Source: Mycobacteriales bacterium
GTDB lineage: Bacteria > Actinomycetota > Actinomycetes > DATLTS01
Assembly: GCA_035533475.1 (NCBI GenBank)
Contig: DATLTS010000018.1
Span: forward strand, 1-64,000
DNA length: 64,000 nucleotides
Direction of reading: 5' to 3'
The notes beneath the pieces are model-generated. The model worked only from the letters and a program-made list of their open reading frames with translations, ran no database searches and had not been told where the DNA came from. The position numbers and the translations under genes are program-made. Shown one piece after another: positions 1 through 7,220 of the stretch (its first letter is position 1; every line of letters starts with the position of its first letter).

Positions 1-141
1 CTGCTGCGCTACGAGCGGCGGCCGGCTCGCGACGGGTGGGAGTTCGTGACAGAAGCGGCTCGGCGCCGGGACGAGGACCCTGCGGCGCTGTGGCGTCAAC
101 ATCGGCCGAGCCGGGCCGAGTTGGACACCCTTGTCCTGTGA
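1..141 (+). CDS. Hypothetical protein, C-terminal part only
   Basis: An open frame runs from the window edge to a TGA at 139-141 and gives the last 46 residues of a protein, ending RAELDTLVL. The visible tail is charged and rich in Arg and Glu, with no membrane segment or motif I recognise. The next gene on the same strand is an HsdR-like nuclease domain, so a link to a type I restriction locus is possible but nothing in these residues proves it. The start and most of the protein lie outside the window. Confidence 0.45.
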   Translation: MLRYERRPARDGWEFVTEAARRRDEDPAALWRQHRPSRAELDTLVL

Positions 142-238
142 CGTGAAGGTGCTGTTACCCGTGATCTCGCCGCTCCTGACGGGATGCCACGACAGGGGCT
201 CGACGCCCGATTTGCCGGTGTGCCGGGCCGCTCGCCAG

Positions 239-244
239 TAGATT
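239..244 (+). promoter_or_regulatory. -10 element TAGATT, leaderless start
   Basis: TAGATT lies 7 bases before the GTG at 252. This TANNNT-N6/7-start spacing recurs through the window and is the actinobacterial leaderless layout; it fixes the start of the HsdR-like fragment. Confidence 0.5.
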
Positions 245-251
245 TCTGTGG

Positions 252-665
252 GTGGACGAGGCGCTGCTGGCGGCTGAACAGCGTGCCCGTGCGCAGATCG
301 ACCGCCAGCTGACCGAGGCCGGCTGGTGCGTGCAGAGCCGAGCCGGCCTCAATCTGTTCGTCGGCGACGGCGTCGCAGTCCGCGAGGTGATCCTGGCGCC
401 GGGCCACGGCCGGGTGGACTACCTCCTCTACGTTGACCAGCGCGCTGTCGGTGTCATCGAAGCCAAGCCCGAGGGCACCCCGCTGTCGGGCGTCGAGTGG
501 CAATCGGCCATCTACGCCGACGGCCTGCCCGCCGAGGTCCGCCTCAAGGCGCTGACGCACGACGGCCGGCTACCGTTCGTCCTCGACGCGTCGGAACCGC
601 ACTTCACCAACGGCTTCGACCCGGCCCCGCGGGCGCTGCGGATCTTCGCCGTCCCCCGGCCGTAG
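252..665 (+). CDS. Truncated type I restriction HsdR N-terminal nuclease domain
   Basis: The 137-residue product matches the N-terminal PD-(D/E)XK nuclease domain of type I restriction R subunits. Asp56 in VDYLLYV and the pair Glu70/Lys72 in VIEAKPEG are the expected catalytic residues, and WQSAIYADGLP is the usual following motif. Full HsdR proteins run to about 800-1,100 residues with helicase motor domains; here a TAG follows AVPRP and no helicase sequence continues in any frame. No HsdM or HsdS is recognisable nearby. It is either a decayed remnant or a stand-alone nuclease domain. The GTG start is supported by a TAGATT -10 element just upstream, so the fragment may still be expressed. 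Confidence 0.75.
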   Translation: MDEALLAAEQRARAQIDRQLTEAGWCVQSRAGLNLFVGDGVAVREVILAPGHGRVDYLLYVDQRAVGVIEAKPEGTPLSGVEWQSAIYADGLPAEVRLKALTHDGRLPFVLDASEPHFTNGFDPAPRALRIFAVPRP

Positions 666-859
666 CCGCGAGGCACCCAGTTCCATCCGTCGATCCGCAC
701 ACCGCAATGATCCCGTCCAACGTGCACCCCGTCGACCCGGTTCCGCCACTCGATCAAGCACGCATGAGCTCCGGGCCGGTACGGCCGTTCCAGGGCGGGT
801 AGGCCCCTCAGCCATCCGCGCGCGGATCCGACGATCCCGAGCGGATCGCCGGGGGTCGG

Positions 860-865
860 TAACGT
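860..865 (+). promoter_or_regulatory. -10 element TAACGT, leaderless start
   Basis: TAACGT ends 7 bases before the GTG at 873, the leaderless spacing seen repeatedly here. No Shine-Dalgarno sequence precedes that GTG. Confidence 0.5.
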
Positions 866-872
866 CGTCCGC

Positions 873-1304
873 GTGCCCGTCGATCCATACCAGATCCGCC
901 CGCCGATGGCGGTGGACGCCGATCGAATATTCGAACTCGCGGTGCGCCTGGCGACGTCCTTCAGTCCCGAACGAAGTCACTTCGAGCAGGCCTTCACCCA
1001 GCTGCTCGACAACGATGACGCCTGCATGATGGTGGCTGGCCCGGAGGCAGGGGTTGTCGGCTATCTGCTTGCCTTCGCCCACCAAACCTTCTTCGCCGAC
1101 GGGCCGGTCGGGTGGGTCGAAGAGATCATGGTCGATGACGATCATCGGCGGGGTGGAGTGGGCCGGGCGCTCATGGCGGGGTTCGAGACTTGGAGCGTGG
1201 AACGCGGTTGCCGCTTGGTCGCCCTGGCAACCCAGCGAGCGGCCGAGTTCTACACCGCGCTGGGGTACCAGGAGTCAGCGACCTACTTCCGCAAGGCGTT
1301 GTAG
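873..1304 (+). CDS. GNAT family N-acetyltransferase
   Basis: This 143-residue protein has the GNAT fold signature. The acetyl-CoA pyrophosphate loop R-x-x-G-x-G is at about residues 92-97 (RRGGVGRAL), preceded by the beta-strand WVEEIMVDD and followed by the C-terminal motif AEFYTALGYQESATYFRKAL. Length is typical of a single-domain GNAT. The acceptor substrate cannot be told from sequence. It stands alone, with its own leaderless promoter, between the HsdR fragment and a hypothetical gene. Confidence 0.9.
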   Translation: MPVDPYQIRPPMAVDADRIFELAVRLATSFSPERSHFEQAFTQLLDNDDACMMVAGPEAGVVGYLLAFAHQTFFADGPVGWVEEIMVDDDHRRGGVGRALMAGFETWSVERGCRLVALATQRAAEFYTALGYQESATYFRKAL

Positions 1305-1447
1305 GCAGGGCCGCACCCGAGAACGCCGGCGTCGATTGGCGAGCTCGAGGGCAGGATCCCGGCCGAGAGCGAATTTTCGCGCACGGGGTCCGGCCACCGA
1401 GGTGACGGCCTCGACGAATTTCGAGTGCTGTGCTCCCGGCCGGCGGC

Positions 1448-1453
1448 TACCGT
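1448..1453 (+). promoter_or_regulatory. -10 element TACCGT, leaderless start
   Basis: TACCGT lies 6 bases before the GTG at 1460 and favours that codon over the in-frame start at 1430. Confidence 0.5.
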
Positions 1454-1459
1454 CCCTTC

Positions 1460-2041
1460 GTGGCCTACGACGCGCTGGCGGAGAGTAAGCGCCTGCTGAC
1501 GTATGGCCTGCCGGACCCTCCCCGCGCGCTGAGCCGCCGGATCCGCTTCGCCGCCCTCGGATGTGACGTCGATCGGGACTTGGCGATGACTGCCTTCGCC
1601 CGTCGGGGGGTCAGCGGCGAACCCATGCTCGACGCCTGGGTCCTCGAGCGTCGCGATGGCGCCTGGGTGTTGCTCGGTGGGGGCGGCGGGTCGCTCGACC
1701 ATGATGCGCTCGCGGATCGGCCGCCTGCCGACGAGATGGGTGGATGGTTACAGCTGCAGGGTGGCGGTGGCGCGCGCCGCCGCACGGAGACGATCCTGCC
1801 GGGGGCTGGAGGCTGGGCCAGTTACGCGGAGCTTCGGCTCGCCCGGGAGGTCGCCCTCGTTCAAGTGCGGGGGCGCCGATTGCCCGTCCCGCGGCATGGC
1901 CACGTTTTCGTTGTGTGGCCCGGGCGTCGGGCGCCCTCCGCGCACCTTTTCGACGTGGACGGCGCCGTTTTGACGACGGCGCGACTTCGGTTGAACCCAA
2001 ATCTCAACAGACGTCGAGGCGAAACGATCATCGATTCATAG
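1460..2041 (+). CDS. Hypothetical protein
   Basis: A 193-residue soluble protein beginning VAYDALAESKRLL. I do not recognise the family. It has no signal peptide or membrane helix; a central glycine run (LLGGGGGS) is followed by an ELRLAREVALVQVRGRRLPVPRHGHVFVVW segment that reads as beta-rich, with the pattern hydrophobic-Val-x-Gly-Arg. The GTG at 1460 is preferred because TACCGT sits 6 bases upstream; an in-frame start at 1430 would add ten residues. A hairpin follows the stop codon. Confidence 0.6.
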   Translation: MAYDALAESKRLLTYGLPDPPRALSRRIRFAALGCDVDRDLAMTAFARRGVSGEPMLDAWVLERRDGAWVLLGGGGGSLDHDALADRPPADEMGGWLQLQGGGGARRRTETILPGAGGWASYAELRLAREVALVQVRGRRLPVPRHGHVFVVWPGRRAPSAHLFDVDGAVLTTARLRLNPNLNRRRGETIIDS

Positions 2042-2057
2042 CGACGAGACTCGTCGC
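2041..2057 (+). terminator. Hairpin after hypothetical gene
   Basis: GCGACGAG and CTCGTCGC form a near-perfect inverted repeat starting at the last base of the stop codon and followed by AACAATT. The loop is tight and there is no long U-run, so it is only a possible terminator. Confidence 0.4.
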
Positions 2058-2313
2058 AACAATTCCCGAGCGCCGGCTCCGTTCGCAAGACCCGGCGACC
2101 GCTGCCCGAACAGAGTTGAGCTTCTCGGACGGTGCTGGCTTGCCCGCCTACAGCATGTAGAGCGCGGCCACGCCATGACCGCTCAGGGGAGACCGCGAGC
2201 GTCTATGGAGCTGCGCCAGTCGCCAAGTCGGTGATCACGGCGCCGACCTTCACCAGGCCGCGGGTACCGAGTACTCGGCCAAATCGGGCAGTACCACGGC
2301 AGACCAACTGGGC
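2058..2313. other. Intergenic region, no gene supported
   Basis: About 255 bases separate the hypothetical gene from the end of the convergent MarR gene. Frames are open through composition alone; none has a recognisable product or a convincing start. Confidence 0.5.
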
Positions 2314-2745
2314 TCAGCAGCGACGGGCGCCCGGTCCCAGCGAACGGAGCAGCCGCGCTACCTTCGCGTCGTCGTCGGTGATGCCGAGCGCAGCGCGCAC
2401 CTCCACGGCCAGCTCTCGGGTCACCTGGGCACGCATCCGGCGGCCCTCCTCGGTCAACTCGAGCATGCGCACCCGGCGGTCGCGGGGATTGGAGGTCCGC
2501 GCGACCAGCCCGAGGCGTTCGGCCCGGTCGACCAGCCCGGTGACGTTCGAGGGGTCGCAGGAACGGTCCTCGGCAAACTCACGCATGGACACCGGCTCCT
2601 CGAGCATGCGCAGCAATCCCACCTGCTGGGAGGTGAGCTCGTGGCGGGCGGCCACGGCTGCCACGGCGTGCTGCACTGCCTGGGTCACCCCAAGCAGGCC
2701 GTCGAGCAGGCCGTCCATCTCCTCCGTCGACACACCCCCGGTCAC
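2314..2745 (-). CDS. MarR family transcriptional regulator
   Basis: The 143-residue product has a MarR winged helix: the helix pair around LTSQQVGLLRMLEEPVSMREFAE, the recognition helix DPSNVTGLVDRAERLGLVART and the wing DRRVRMLELTEEGRRM. It is divergent from an FMN reductase gene and very probably controls it and itself, since a 7-bp inverted repeat lies in the shared promoter. I chose the GTG at 2745; an upstream in-frame TTG at 2781 would run into the operator. GAGAAT, a weak TANNNT, lies 6 bases upstream of 2745. Members often sense phenolic or oxidative compounds; the ligand is unknown here. Confidence 0.88.
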   Translation of the reverse strand: MTGGVSTEEMDGLLDGLLGVTQAVQHAVAAVAARHELTSQQVGLLRMLEEPVSMREFAEDRSCDPSNVTGLVDRAERLGLVARTSNPRDRRVRMLELTEEGRRMRAQVTRELAVEVRAALGITDDDAKVARLLRSLGPGARRC

Positions 2746-2768
2746 CGCATCATTCTCGCACGAAGAAC

Positions 2769-2798
2769 TTGACTTCCTCAACTATTGGCCGCTACTTT
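2769..2798 (+). promoter_or_regulatory. Promoter of the FMN reductase gene
   Basis: TTGACT at 2769-2774 and TACTTT at 2793-2798 form a -35/-10 pair with an 18-base spacer, reading towards the reductase gene. The -10 lies between the two half-sites of the inverted repeat. Confidence 0.45.
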
Positions 2799-2812
2799 AG
2801 GTCGTCAATAGT
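2781..2812. promoter_or_regulatory. Probable MarR operator
   Basis: ACTATTG (2781-2787) and CAATAGT (2806-2812) are exact inverted repeats separated by 18 bases in the divergent promoter. Their placement around the reductase -10 fits repression by the adjacent MarR protein. Confidence 0.5.
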
Positions 2813-2835
2813 CGGGCTAGCCAAGGATCCGCGCG

Positions 2836-3483
2836 ATGCTGAACCTCAAGATTGTGGTCGGGAGCACCCGACCCACCCGGGCCGCCGATCATGTCGTCCC
2901 CTGGGTGGTCGCCCGATCGACCAGCCACGGGGCTTTCGACGTCGAGGTGCTGGACCTTCGCGACTGGCCCCTTCCCCTGTTCCAGGAGCACCTCGGGTCG
3001 ATCGGTGATTTCAACGATCCCACCTACTCGGACTCGCTCGTTCGGCAGTGGAACCTCAAGCTCAAGGAAGCCGACGCCCTTCTCGTCGTCACCGCCGAAT
3101 ACCTGCACTCCATTCCTGGGGTGCTGAAGAACGCCCTCGACAATGTCTTCGTCAGCTGGGCCCTGCGGAACAAGCCGCTGGCCGCGGTCGGCTACAGCAC
3201 GGGCATCGCCGCCGGGGTCCGGGCCGTGGAGCACCTGGCCCACGTGGCCATCGAGTGCGAGATGGTTCCGCTGCGCGACACGGTGCTGATCCCCTATGTG
3301 GAGTCCGCCTTCGACGAGCAGGGAACTCCCAACAACCCCATGTCGGAAGTGGCCATGACCGTGATGCTCGATGACCTCGCTTGGTGGGCAGAGCTGCTCG
3401 CCAAGGCCCGGGCCGACGGCGAGCTCCCGCCCGGTTCACTGCGGGTCCGGGCCGCCCTGGCGGCGATCCAGGATCCTTCCTGA
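2836..3483 (+). CDS. NADPH-dependent FMN reductase family protein
   Basis: This 215-residue flavodoxin-fold protein begins with the FMN phosphate-binding loop VVGSTRPTR (residues 7-15) and carries the family motif AEYLHSIPGVLKNALDNV, matching the P-E-Y-x-x-S-x-P-G-x-L-K-N-A-x-D consensus apart from an Ala for the usual Pro. Relatives reduce FMN, quinones, azo dyes or nitro compounds with NAD(P)H; the substrate here is not known. It is divergent from a MarR regulator, as often found for inducible quinone or azo reductases. AAGGA lies 9 bases before the ATG. Confidence 0.88.
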   Translation: MLNLKIVVGSTRPTRAADHVVPWVVARSTSHGAFDVEVLDLRDWPLPLFQEHLGSIGDFNDPTYSDSLVRQWNLKLKEADALLVVTAEYLHSIPGVLKNALDNVFVSWALRNKPLAAVGYSTGIAAGVRAVEHLAHVAIECEMVPLRDTVLIPYVESAFDEQGTPNNPMSEVAMTVMLDDLAWWAELLAKARADGELPPGSLRVRAALAAIQDPS

Positions 3484-3718
3484 CGGTTCCCGCGCCGCGC
3501 CACTGACGCCCTCCGGCGCCTCCGTTGCCGGGCTGGAAGCACGACGGGGAGGGGCCGATACTGCCCCGCGTGTCCCCGACTATTGGACCCCCCATCCGTT
3601 GCTGCGACGAATGTCCCAGTCGCATGATCGAGCCAGACCTCGCGGGCCGAATGCCACCTGGCAAGATCTCGCCCGGGACTACTCACCATGGCCGACAGTC
3701 ACCATGCCCGGTGACGCC
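3484..3718. other. Intergenic region, no gene supported
   Basis: About 235 bases between the reductase and the antitoxin fragment. I see no coding frame with recognisable motifs and no repeat; the region borders two gene remnants and is probably decayed sequence. Confidence 0.45.
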
Positions 3719-3856
3719 TCACCCAAGGACGACTCGACGGTCGCCGATATCGGCAACGAGCTCAACGGTGCCACCGAGGGCCTGGACGTAGACCTTGATC
3801 GTCGACAGGCCTGCGCGGTCGATCTCGCCCCGCTCGAGGTCCGAGACGGTGGGCTG
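3719..3856 (-). pseudogene. C-terminal fragment of an XRE-type HTH antitoxin
   Basis: Reading leftward from 3856 to a TGA at 3721-3719 gives QPTVSDLERGEIDRAGLSTI, then KVYVQALGGTVELVADIGD and a short tail. This is the second half of an XRE helix-turn-helix antitoxin: the end of the recognition helix, the E-R-G turn, and the Y-V-x-A-L-G-G C-terminal strand. The N-terminal half of the HTH is absent; the sequence directly upstream belongs to a YoaK-like gene on the other strand. No partner toxin is seen. I read it as a remnant left by a deletion or rearrangement. Confidence 0.6.
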
Positions 3857-4128
3857 CGCTCACCGGCGTCGCGGACGCGATCATCATCCTGGCCCTCGGC
3901 CACGTGTTCATCGCAAACATGACCGGCAACATCGCGTTTCTCGGGTTCGCAGCCGCCGGAGCCGCCGGAGCCGCCGGCTTCTCCCTCGCCGCATCACTAG
4001 CCGCTCTCGCCGGCTTCCTCATCGGAGCCGGCGCGGGTGGACAATTCGTCAACCGCTTCGGCGGCGACCGAGCCATCCTCCTGCGTAACCGAACAGCGGC
4101 CGAGCTTTTCTTCGTGGCGGTCGCGCAT
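3857..4128 (+). pseudogene. YoaK (DUF1275) family membrane protein, fragment
   Basis: From about 3857 the plus strand reads ALTGVADAIIILALGHVFIA, then NMTGNIAFLGFA, an Ala/Gly-rich helix, GFSLAASLAALAGFLIGAGA and GGDRAILLRNRTAAELFFVAV. This is the N-terminal third of a YoaK/DUF1275 inner-membrane protein with its GHVFxANMTGN signature. The start is missing, cut at the antitoxin fragment, and similarity stops near 4128, where a frame of unrelated composition continues to 4254. Family members have about 220-240 residues and 6 helices, so two thirds are lost. Confidence 0.6.
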
Positions 4129-4250
4129 CAGGGTGGTCCCAAGACGGCAGCAGGCGACAAAACGGGCGCCCCGTTCCGCGTCATCGAGCCTGAGCAAGGT
4201 GGTGAATGCTCCAATCGGGCTATGACCGCCCAGGCTGGACCTGCCGACGA

Positions 4251-5891
4251 ATGAGCAACGTGAGTACTGACGGTGGCTCTCGACTCGGGGTCCGGGGATG
4301 GACGCTGGTCGGTGTCCTCGCGCTGGTGGCGGCCGCCTGCCTGGCGGATGCGGCCCGGCTGGCGGCGACAGGGGGCTGGCCAGCGCCCGGATTCGCGCTG
4401 CTGGTGGCGGGCAGTGAGCTGTTCCTGCATGTCGTTCCGGTCAGCGCGGTGCATCGTCGAGGGGTTTTCAGCGCCCATCTGGATGAGGCGGCTCTGGTGG
4501 GTGGGATGCTGCTGCTTCCACCCGGCTGGGCGATCATCTGCTTTGGCGTGGGCTTGACCGCTGGGGTGGCCGTGAAGCTGGCTCGGCTCCCTAATCCGGA
4601 GCAGGTGCTCGCCAAGCTGGTCTTCAACGCGAGCAACGGATTCGTGGCCAGCACCGCGAGTGTCATTCTCGCGACTGTCCTCGGCCCGCGGATCGGCGGG
4701 GTTTCGGGGGCGACGGTCGGGGCGGTCACGTTTTCGGTGCTGAGCTTGACCGGGGTGAGCCTGGTCCTCGGCTGCGTCGGGACGGCGTCGTGGCGGGCCT
4801 GGTTGGTCGTCATCCGGGGTGCCGCGCTGGGTTCGGCCGTCGGGATCTGTCTCGGGCTCGCCGCGGGCCTACTGGGTCATTCGGATCCGTGGCGGGTGGG
4901 GCTGGTGGTCGGCCCGGTGGCGATGCTGCTCTTCGCGTCGGTCGGTCAGCTTCGCGCTCGGTCCGATCGCGACCGGCTGGCGGAGTTCCTCCAGGCGGCA
5001 AGCGAAGTCCTGCGTGTCAGCACGGTGGCACAAATCGAGAATGTGGTGGTCGAAGCCGCCCAGCGCAGCCTCGGCGGTGGCAAGGCAAGGGTAGCCGCCG
5101 AACCACCCCAAGCAGACGAGGTCGGCGCGCCTTTGCCGGGCCAGCACGCCAGTTGGCTGATCGCCCGGCCCAGTAATCGGCAGGATCTGTACTCGGCGAC
5201 CGACCAGCAGGTGGTGGACACGCTCGCCTCGATCGGCGGCGCGGCGCTGGAGAATGTGCGGCTACGGGACGCGCTGGCGGCCCAGGCCCGCTGCGACGAG
5301 CTCACCGACTTGGCGAACCGTCGATGTCTACTCGAAGAACTCGACGCCGCGTTCGCCCGGGCGCAGCGAACCGGATCGCCATTCAGTGTGCTGGTCGCCG
5401 ACCTTGATGGGCTCAAACCGATCAATGACACGTTCGGTCACGCGGCCGGCGACGAGGTGCTCATGCACGTCGGCCACGGGTTGTCGGCCGGCGTGCGCAG
5501 CACGGATCTGGTCGCCCGGATCGGCGGCGACGAGTTCGCCGTCCTGCTCGACGGTGCCGGCCCGGCAGCGGCAGCGGTGATGGCCGACGCGCTCGCCAGC
5601 CCGGTCCAACAGCCGATCACGTTGGCGGGGTATCCGTACATGCCTCTGCTCAGCATCGGCACCGCGTCCTGGCCGACCGACGGCGCCAGCGCGGCCGAGC
5701 TCCTCGCCCTCGCCGACGCACGGATGTATCTGAACAAGAGCGACCGTCGCCGCCGCTCAGTGGGCGGGCCGACCGGAATGTCGGCGCCCCCTCGCCAGTC
5801 GGCCCTGCAAGGCGACGGGGTGAGCCTGATCCGCCAGTACCTACCCGCGCCACGCACCCAGGAGGAAACAGCCTCCGGACCGGCCAACTGA
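4251..5891 (+). CDS. Membrane-anchored diguanylate cyclase (GGDEF)
   Basis: The 546-residue protein starts with about seven hydrophobic helices in residues 1-225 (an uncharacterised membrane sensor module), then a linker with a GAF-like segment ending IGGAALENVRLRDAL, then a GGDEF domain. The active-site GGDEF is intact within RSTDLVARIGGDEF, and RSTD before it is a complete RxxD inhibitory site, so feedback control by c-di-GMP is likely. No EAL domain is present. It should make c-di-GMP in response to a membrane or extracytoplasmic signal. I chose the ATG at 4251; an in-frame start at 4206 lies in probable remnant sequence. The gene stands alone. Confidence 0.9.
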   Translation: MSNVSTDGGSRLGVRGWTLVGVLALVAAACLADAARLAATGGWPAPGFALLVAGSELFLHVVPVSAVHRRGVFSAHLDEAALVGGMLLLPPGWAIICFGVGLTAGVAVKLARLPNPEQVLAKLVFNASNGFVASTASVILATVLGPRIGGVSGATVGAVTFSVLSLTGVSLVLGCVGTASWRAWLVVIRGAALGSAVGICLGLAAGLLGHSDPWRVGLVVGPVAMLLFASVGQLRARSDRDRLAEFLQAASEVLRVSTVAQIENVVVEAAQRSLGGGKARVAAEPPQADEVGAPLPGQHASWLIARPSNRQDLYSATDQQVVDTLASIGGAALENVRLRDALAAQARCDELTDLANRRCLLEELDAAFARAQRTGSPFSVLVADLDGLKPINDTFGHAAGDEVLMHVGHGLSAGVRSTDLVARIGGDEFAVLLDGAGPAAAAVMADALASPVQQPITLAGYPYMPLLSIGTASWPTDGASAAELLALADARMYLNKSDRRRRSVGGPTGMSAPPRQSALQGDGVSLIRQYLPAPRTQEETASGPAN

Positions 5892-6237
5892 CAGCCCCTA
5901 CCGGACCCAGCGCGCGAGGCAGCCCCTACCGCTTCTCTCTCGGATGCGAGGGACTCTCGCACGGCCGAAGGAGCTCTTTTCACAGCAGTCACGTCAGACG
6001 CCCTCGATGTCGCCGGCGTTGACCTGGGTCTTCGACGATCAAAGCCGCCGTAGCCAGGCACATGATCGACATATGGGCGTTCAAGTCATCGGCCCTGTCG
6101 GCGGGGTGTGCGTGTCGGACGGTTTCAAGCAGGTTGCCGAGGCTTTGCACGATGGATGCGATCTCGGCTGGTCATGGGGATCATTCATCGGCAGTAATCG
6201 TGAAACGGGCCCGCCGCTGGCCCGCTACCGTGGCCGT
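5892..6237. other. Gene-poor region with possible recombinase remnant
   Basis: No intact gene is supported in these 346 bases. A short hairpin (TGCGAG 5945-5950, CTCGCA 5956-5961) lies soon after the cyclase gene. On the minus strand, 6171-5989 stays open for 60 codons and includes IVQSLGNLLETVRHAHPADR, which resembles the C-terminal coiled region of large serine recombinases (consensus about D-A-D-P-A-D-K-A). The similarity is short and I treat it as a possible remnant only. Confidence 0.3.
6226..6231 (+). promoter_or_regulatory. -10 element TACCGT, leaderless start
   Basis: TACCGT lies 6 bases before the GTG at 6238 and selects this short frame over the longer open frame upstream. Confidence 0.5.
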
Positions 6238-6504
6238 GTGAGCAGCCAGCGAGTGCCGGGCGGTGTGGTGCACAAGCTTCCCGCCGACCTGCGCAAGGCG
6301 CTGAACGCCAACACCACGGCACTCGATGCCTGGAAGGACATCACGCCTCTGGCCCGCAACGAGTTCATTTGCTGGGTCGAGGATGCAAAGCAGGCGATGA
6401 CCCGAGAACGCCGCATTCGCCGGACCCAGGAGGAGCTGGAGGAAGGCCAGCGTCGGCCGTGCTGCTGGCCAGGGTGCCAGCACCGCGAGCGCACCGGTAG
6501 ATAG
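6238..6504 (+). CDS. YdeI/OmpD-associated (OmdA) family protein
   Basis: An 88-residue soluble protein that fits the YdeI/OmdA family: VVHKLPADLRKAL at the start, then the signature DITPLARNEFICWVEDAK and the tail RERRIRRTQEELEEG. It ends with CCWPGCQHRER, a Cys-rich motif common in actinobacterial members. The biochemical role of the family is not established. The GTG start at 6238 is supported by TACCGT 6 bases upstream, so the gene is probably leaderless and monocistronic. Confidence 0.82.
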   Translation: MSSQRVPGGVVHKLPADLRKALNANTTALDAWKDITPLARNEFICWVEDAKQAMTRERRIRRTQEELEEGQRRPCCWPGCQHRERTGR

Positions 6505-6604
6505 AAGCAACAGCCGGCGGATAACCGGCGCAACGGACGGTTACCGGCAGCGAGCATCTTCTGCACCGCCTGCCTCGTCACGCAATCGGGCTTGGTGGAG
6601 GGGC

Positions 6605-6952
6605 TCACAGGGACAGGTGAAGTCGCAAGGCCTGATCGAGTTGGGTCACCAGGCCAGGTGGGAGGACGCCGACCCGCGCTGCGATGCGCTCGACCGCGAC
6701 CGAACGGACTTGTTCGGCCTGGGCCTTGGAGTCCATGGTCAGTCCGGTCACGGCTGCCGGCAGCAAGACCTGGAACGGGTAGACGCTCTCGACGTTCGAG
6801 GTCACCGGGACCACGGTGACCACCCCCCGGCCAAGCCGCGTCGCAGTCGCGTTCGCACCGTCGTTGCTGACGATCACCGCAGGGCTGCGCTTGCGCGCCT
6901 CCGCGCCCCGCCCCAGGTCAAGATCAACCAGGCGGATCTCCCCCCGGCGCAT
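6605..6952 (-). CDS. MazF family endoribonuclease toxin
   Basis: The 115-residue protein has the MazF/PemK layout: the N-terminal MRRGEIRLVDLD strand, KRSPAVIVSND, the conserved VVPVTSNVESVYPFQVLLP and the helix ending AVERIAARVG. Family members cut mRNA at short sequence motifs. Its ATG shares one base with the antitoxin TGA (TGATG at 6954-6950), so translation should be coupled to the upstream antitoxin. The cleavage motif cannot be predicted. Confidence 0.9.
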   Translation of the reverse strand: MRRGEIRLVDLDLGRGAEARKRSPAVIVSNDGANATATRLGRGVVTVVPVTSNVESVYPFQVLLPAAVTGLTMDSKAQAEQVRSVAVERIAARVGVLPPGLVTQLDQALRLHLSL

Positions 6953-7173
6953 CAGCTACCTCGGCGATCCGCCGCGACCGCCTCCCACAACTGTGCGTCA
7001 TCCGTGTCGGTCCACTCGCTCCAGGCAGCCGCGTATGCCTCGCCGAGCTCGAGAACGCGCAGCAGCCGAACCGCCTTGTGCAGCACGGCTGAGCGAGATT
7101 CGATGCCTTGTTCCCGGGCGTAAGCATCGAGGAACTCGATGTCCTCGTCGGGAAGACTCACGCTGACCTTCAT
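6952..7173 (-). CDS. Ribbon-helix-helix antitoxin of MazEF-type module
   Basis: A 73-residue protein starting MKVSVSLPDEDIEFLDAYA, a ribbon-helix-helix DNA-binding N-terminus, with an acidic C-terminal tail (SEWTDTDDAQLWEAVAADRR) that would bind and block the MazF toxin. It is the first gene of the pair and probably represses the operon: a perfect 7+7 palindrome lies directly upstream and overlaps the -10 element TAGTAA, 6 bases before the ATG. Confidence 0.87.
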   Translation of the reverse strand: MKVSVSLPDEDIEFLDAYAREQGIESRSAVLHKAVRLLRVLELGEAYAAAWSEWTDTDDAQLWEAVAADRRGS

Positions 7174-7180
7174 GCCAACT

Positions 7181-7196
7181 TACTACCTTGGTAGTA
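7181..7196. promoter_or_regulatory. Operator palindrome of the MazEF-type module
   Basis: TACTACC-tt-GGTAGTA is a perfect palindrome ending 7 bases from the antitoxin start codon. On the coding strand its last bases form part of TAGTAA (7185-7180), a -10-like hexamer spaced 6 bases from the ATG, so bound antitoxin would cover the promoter. Confidence 0.6.
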
Positions 7197-7220
7197 CTCG
7201 GGTAGCAACGGTGTGACCGC

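Noticed and set aside
2132-2800. Plus-strand frame of 222 residues across the MarR gene
   Set aside because: Ser/Arg-rich shadow opposite a clear MarR protein; it would run over the operator region.
3997-4197. 66-residue minus-strand frame near the YoaK remnant
   Set aside because: It overlaps the recognisable YoaK sequence, has no family match I know, and lacks a promoter or ribosome site.
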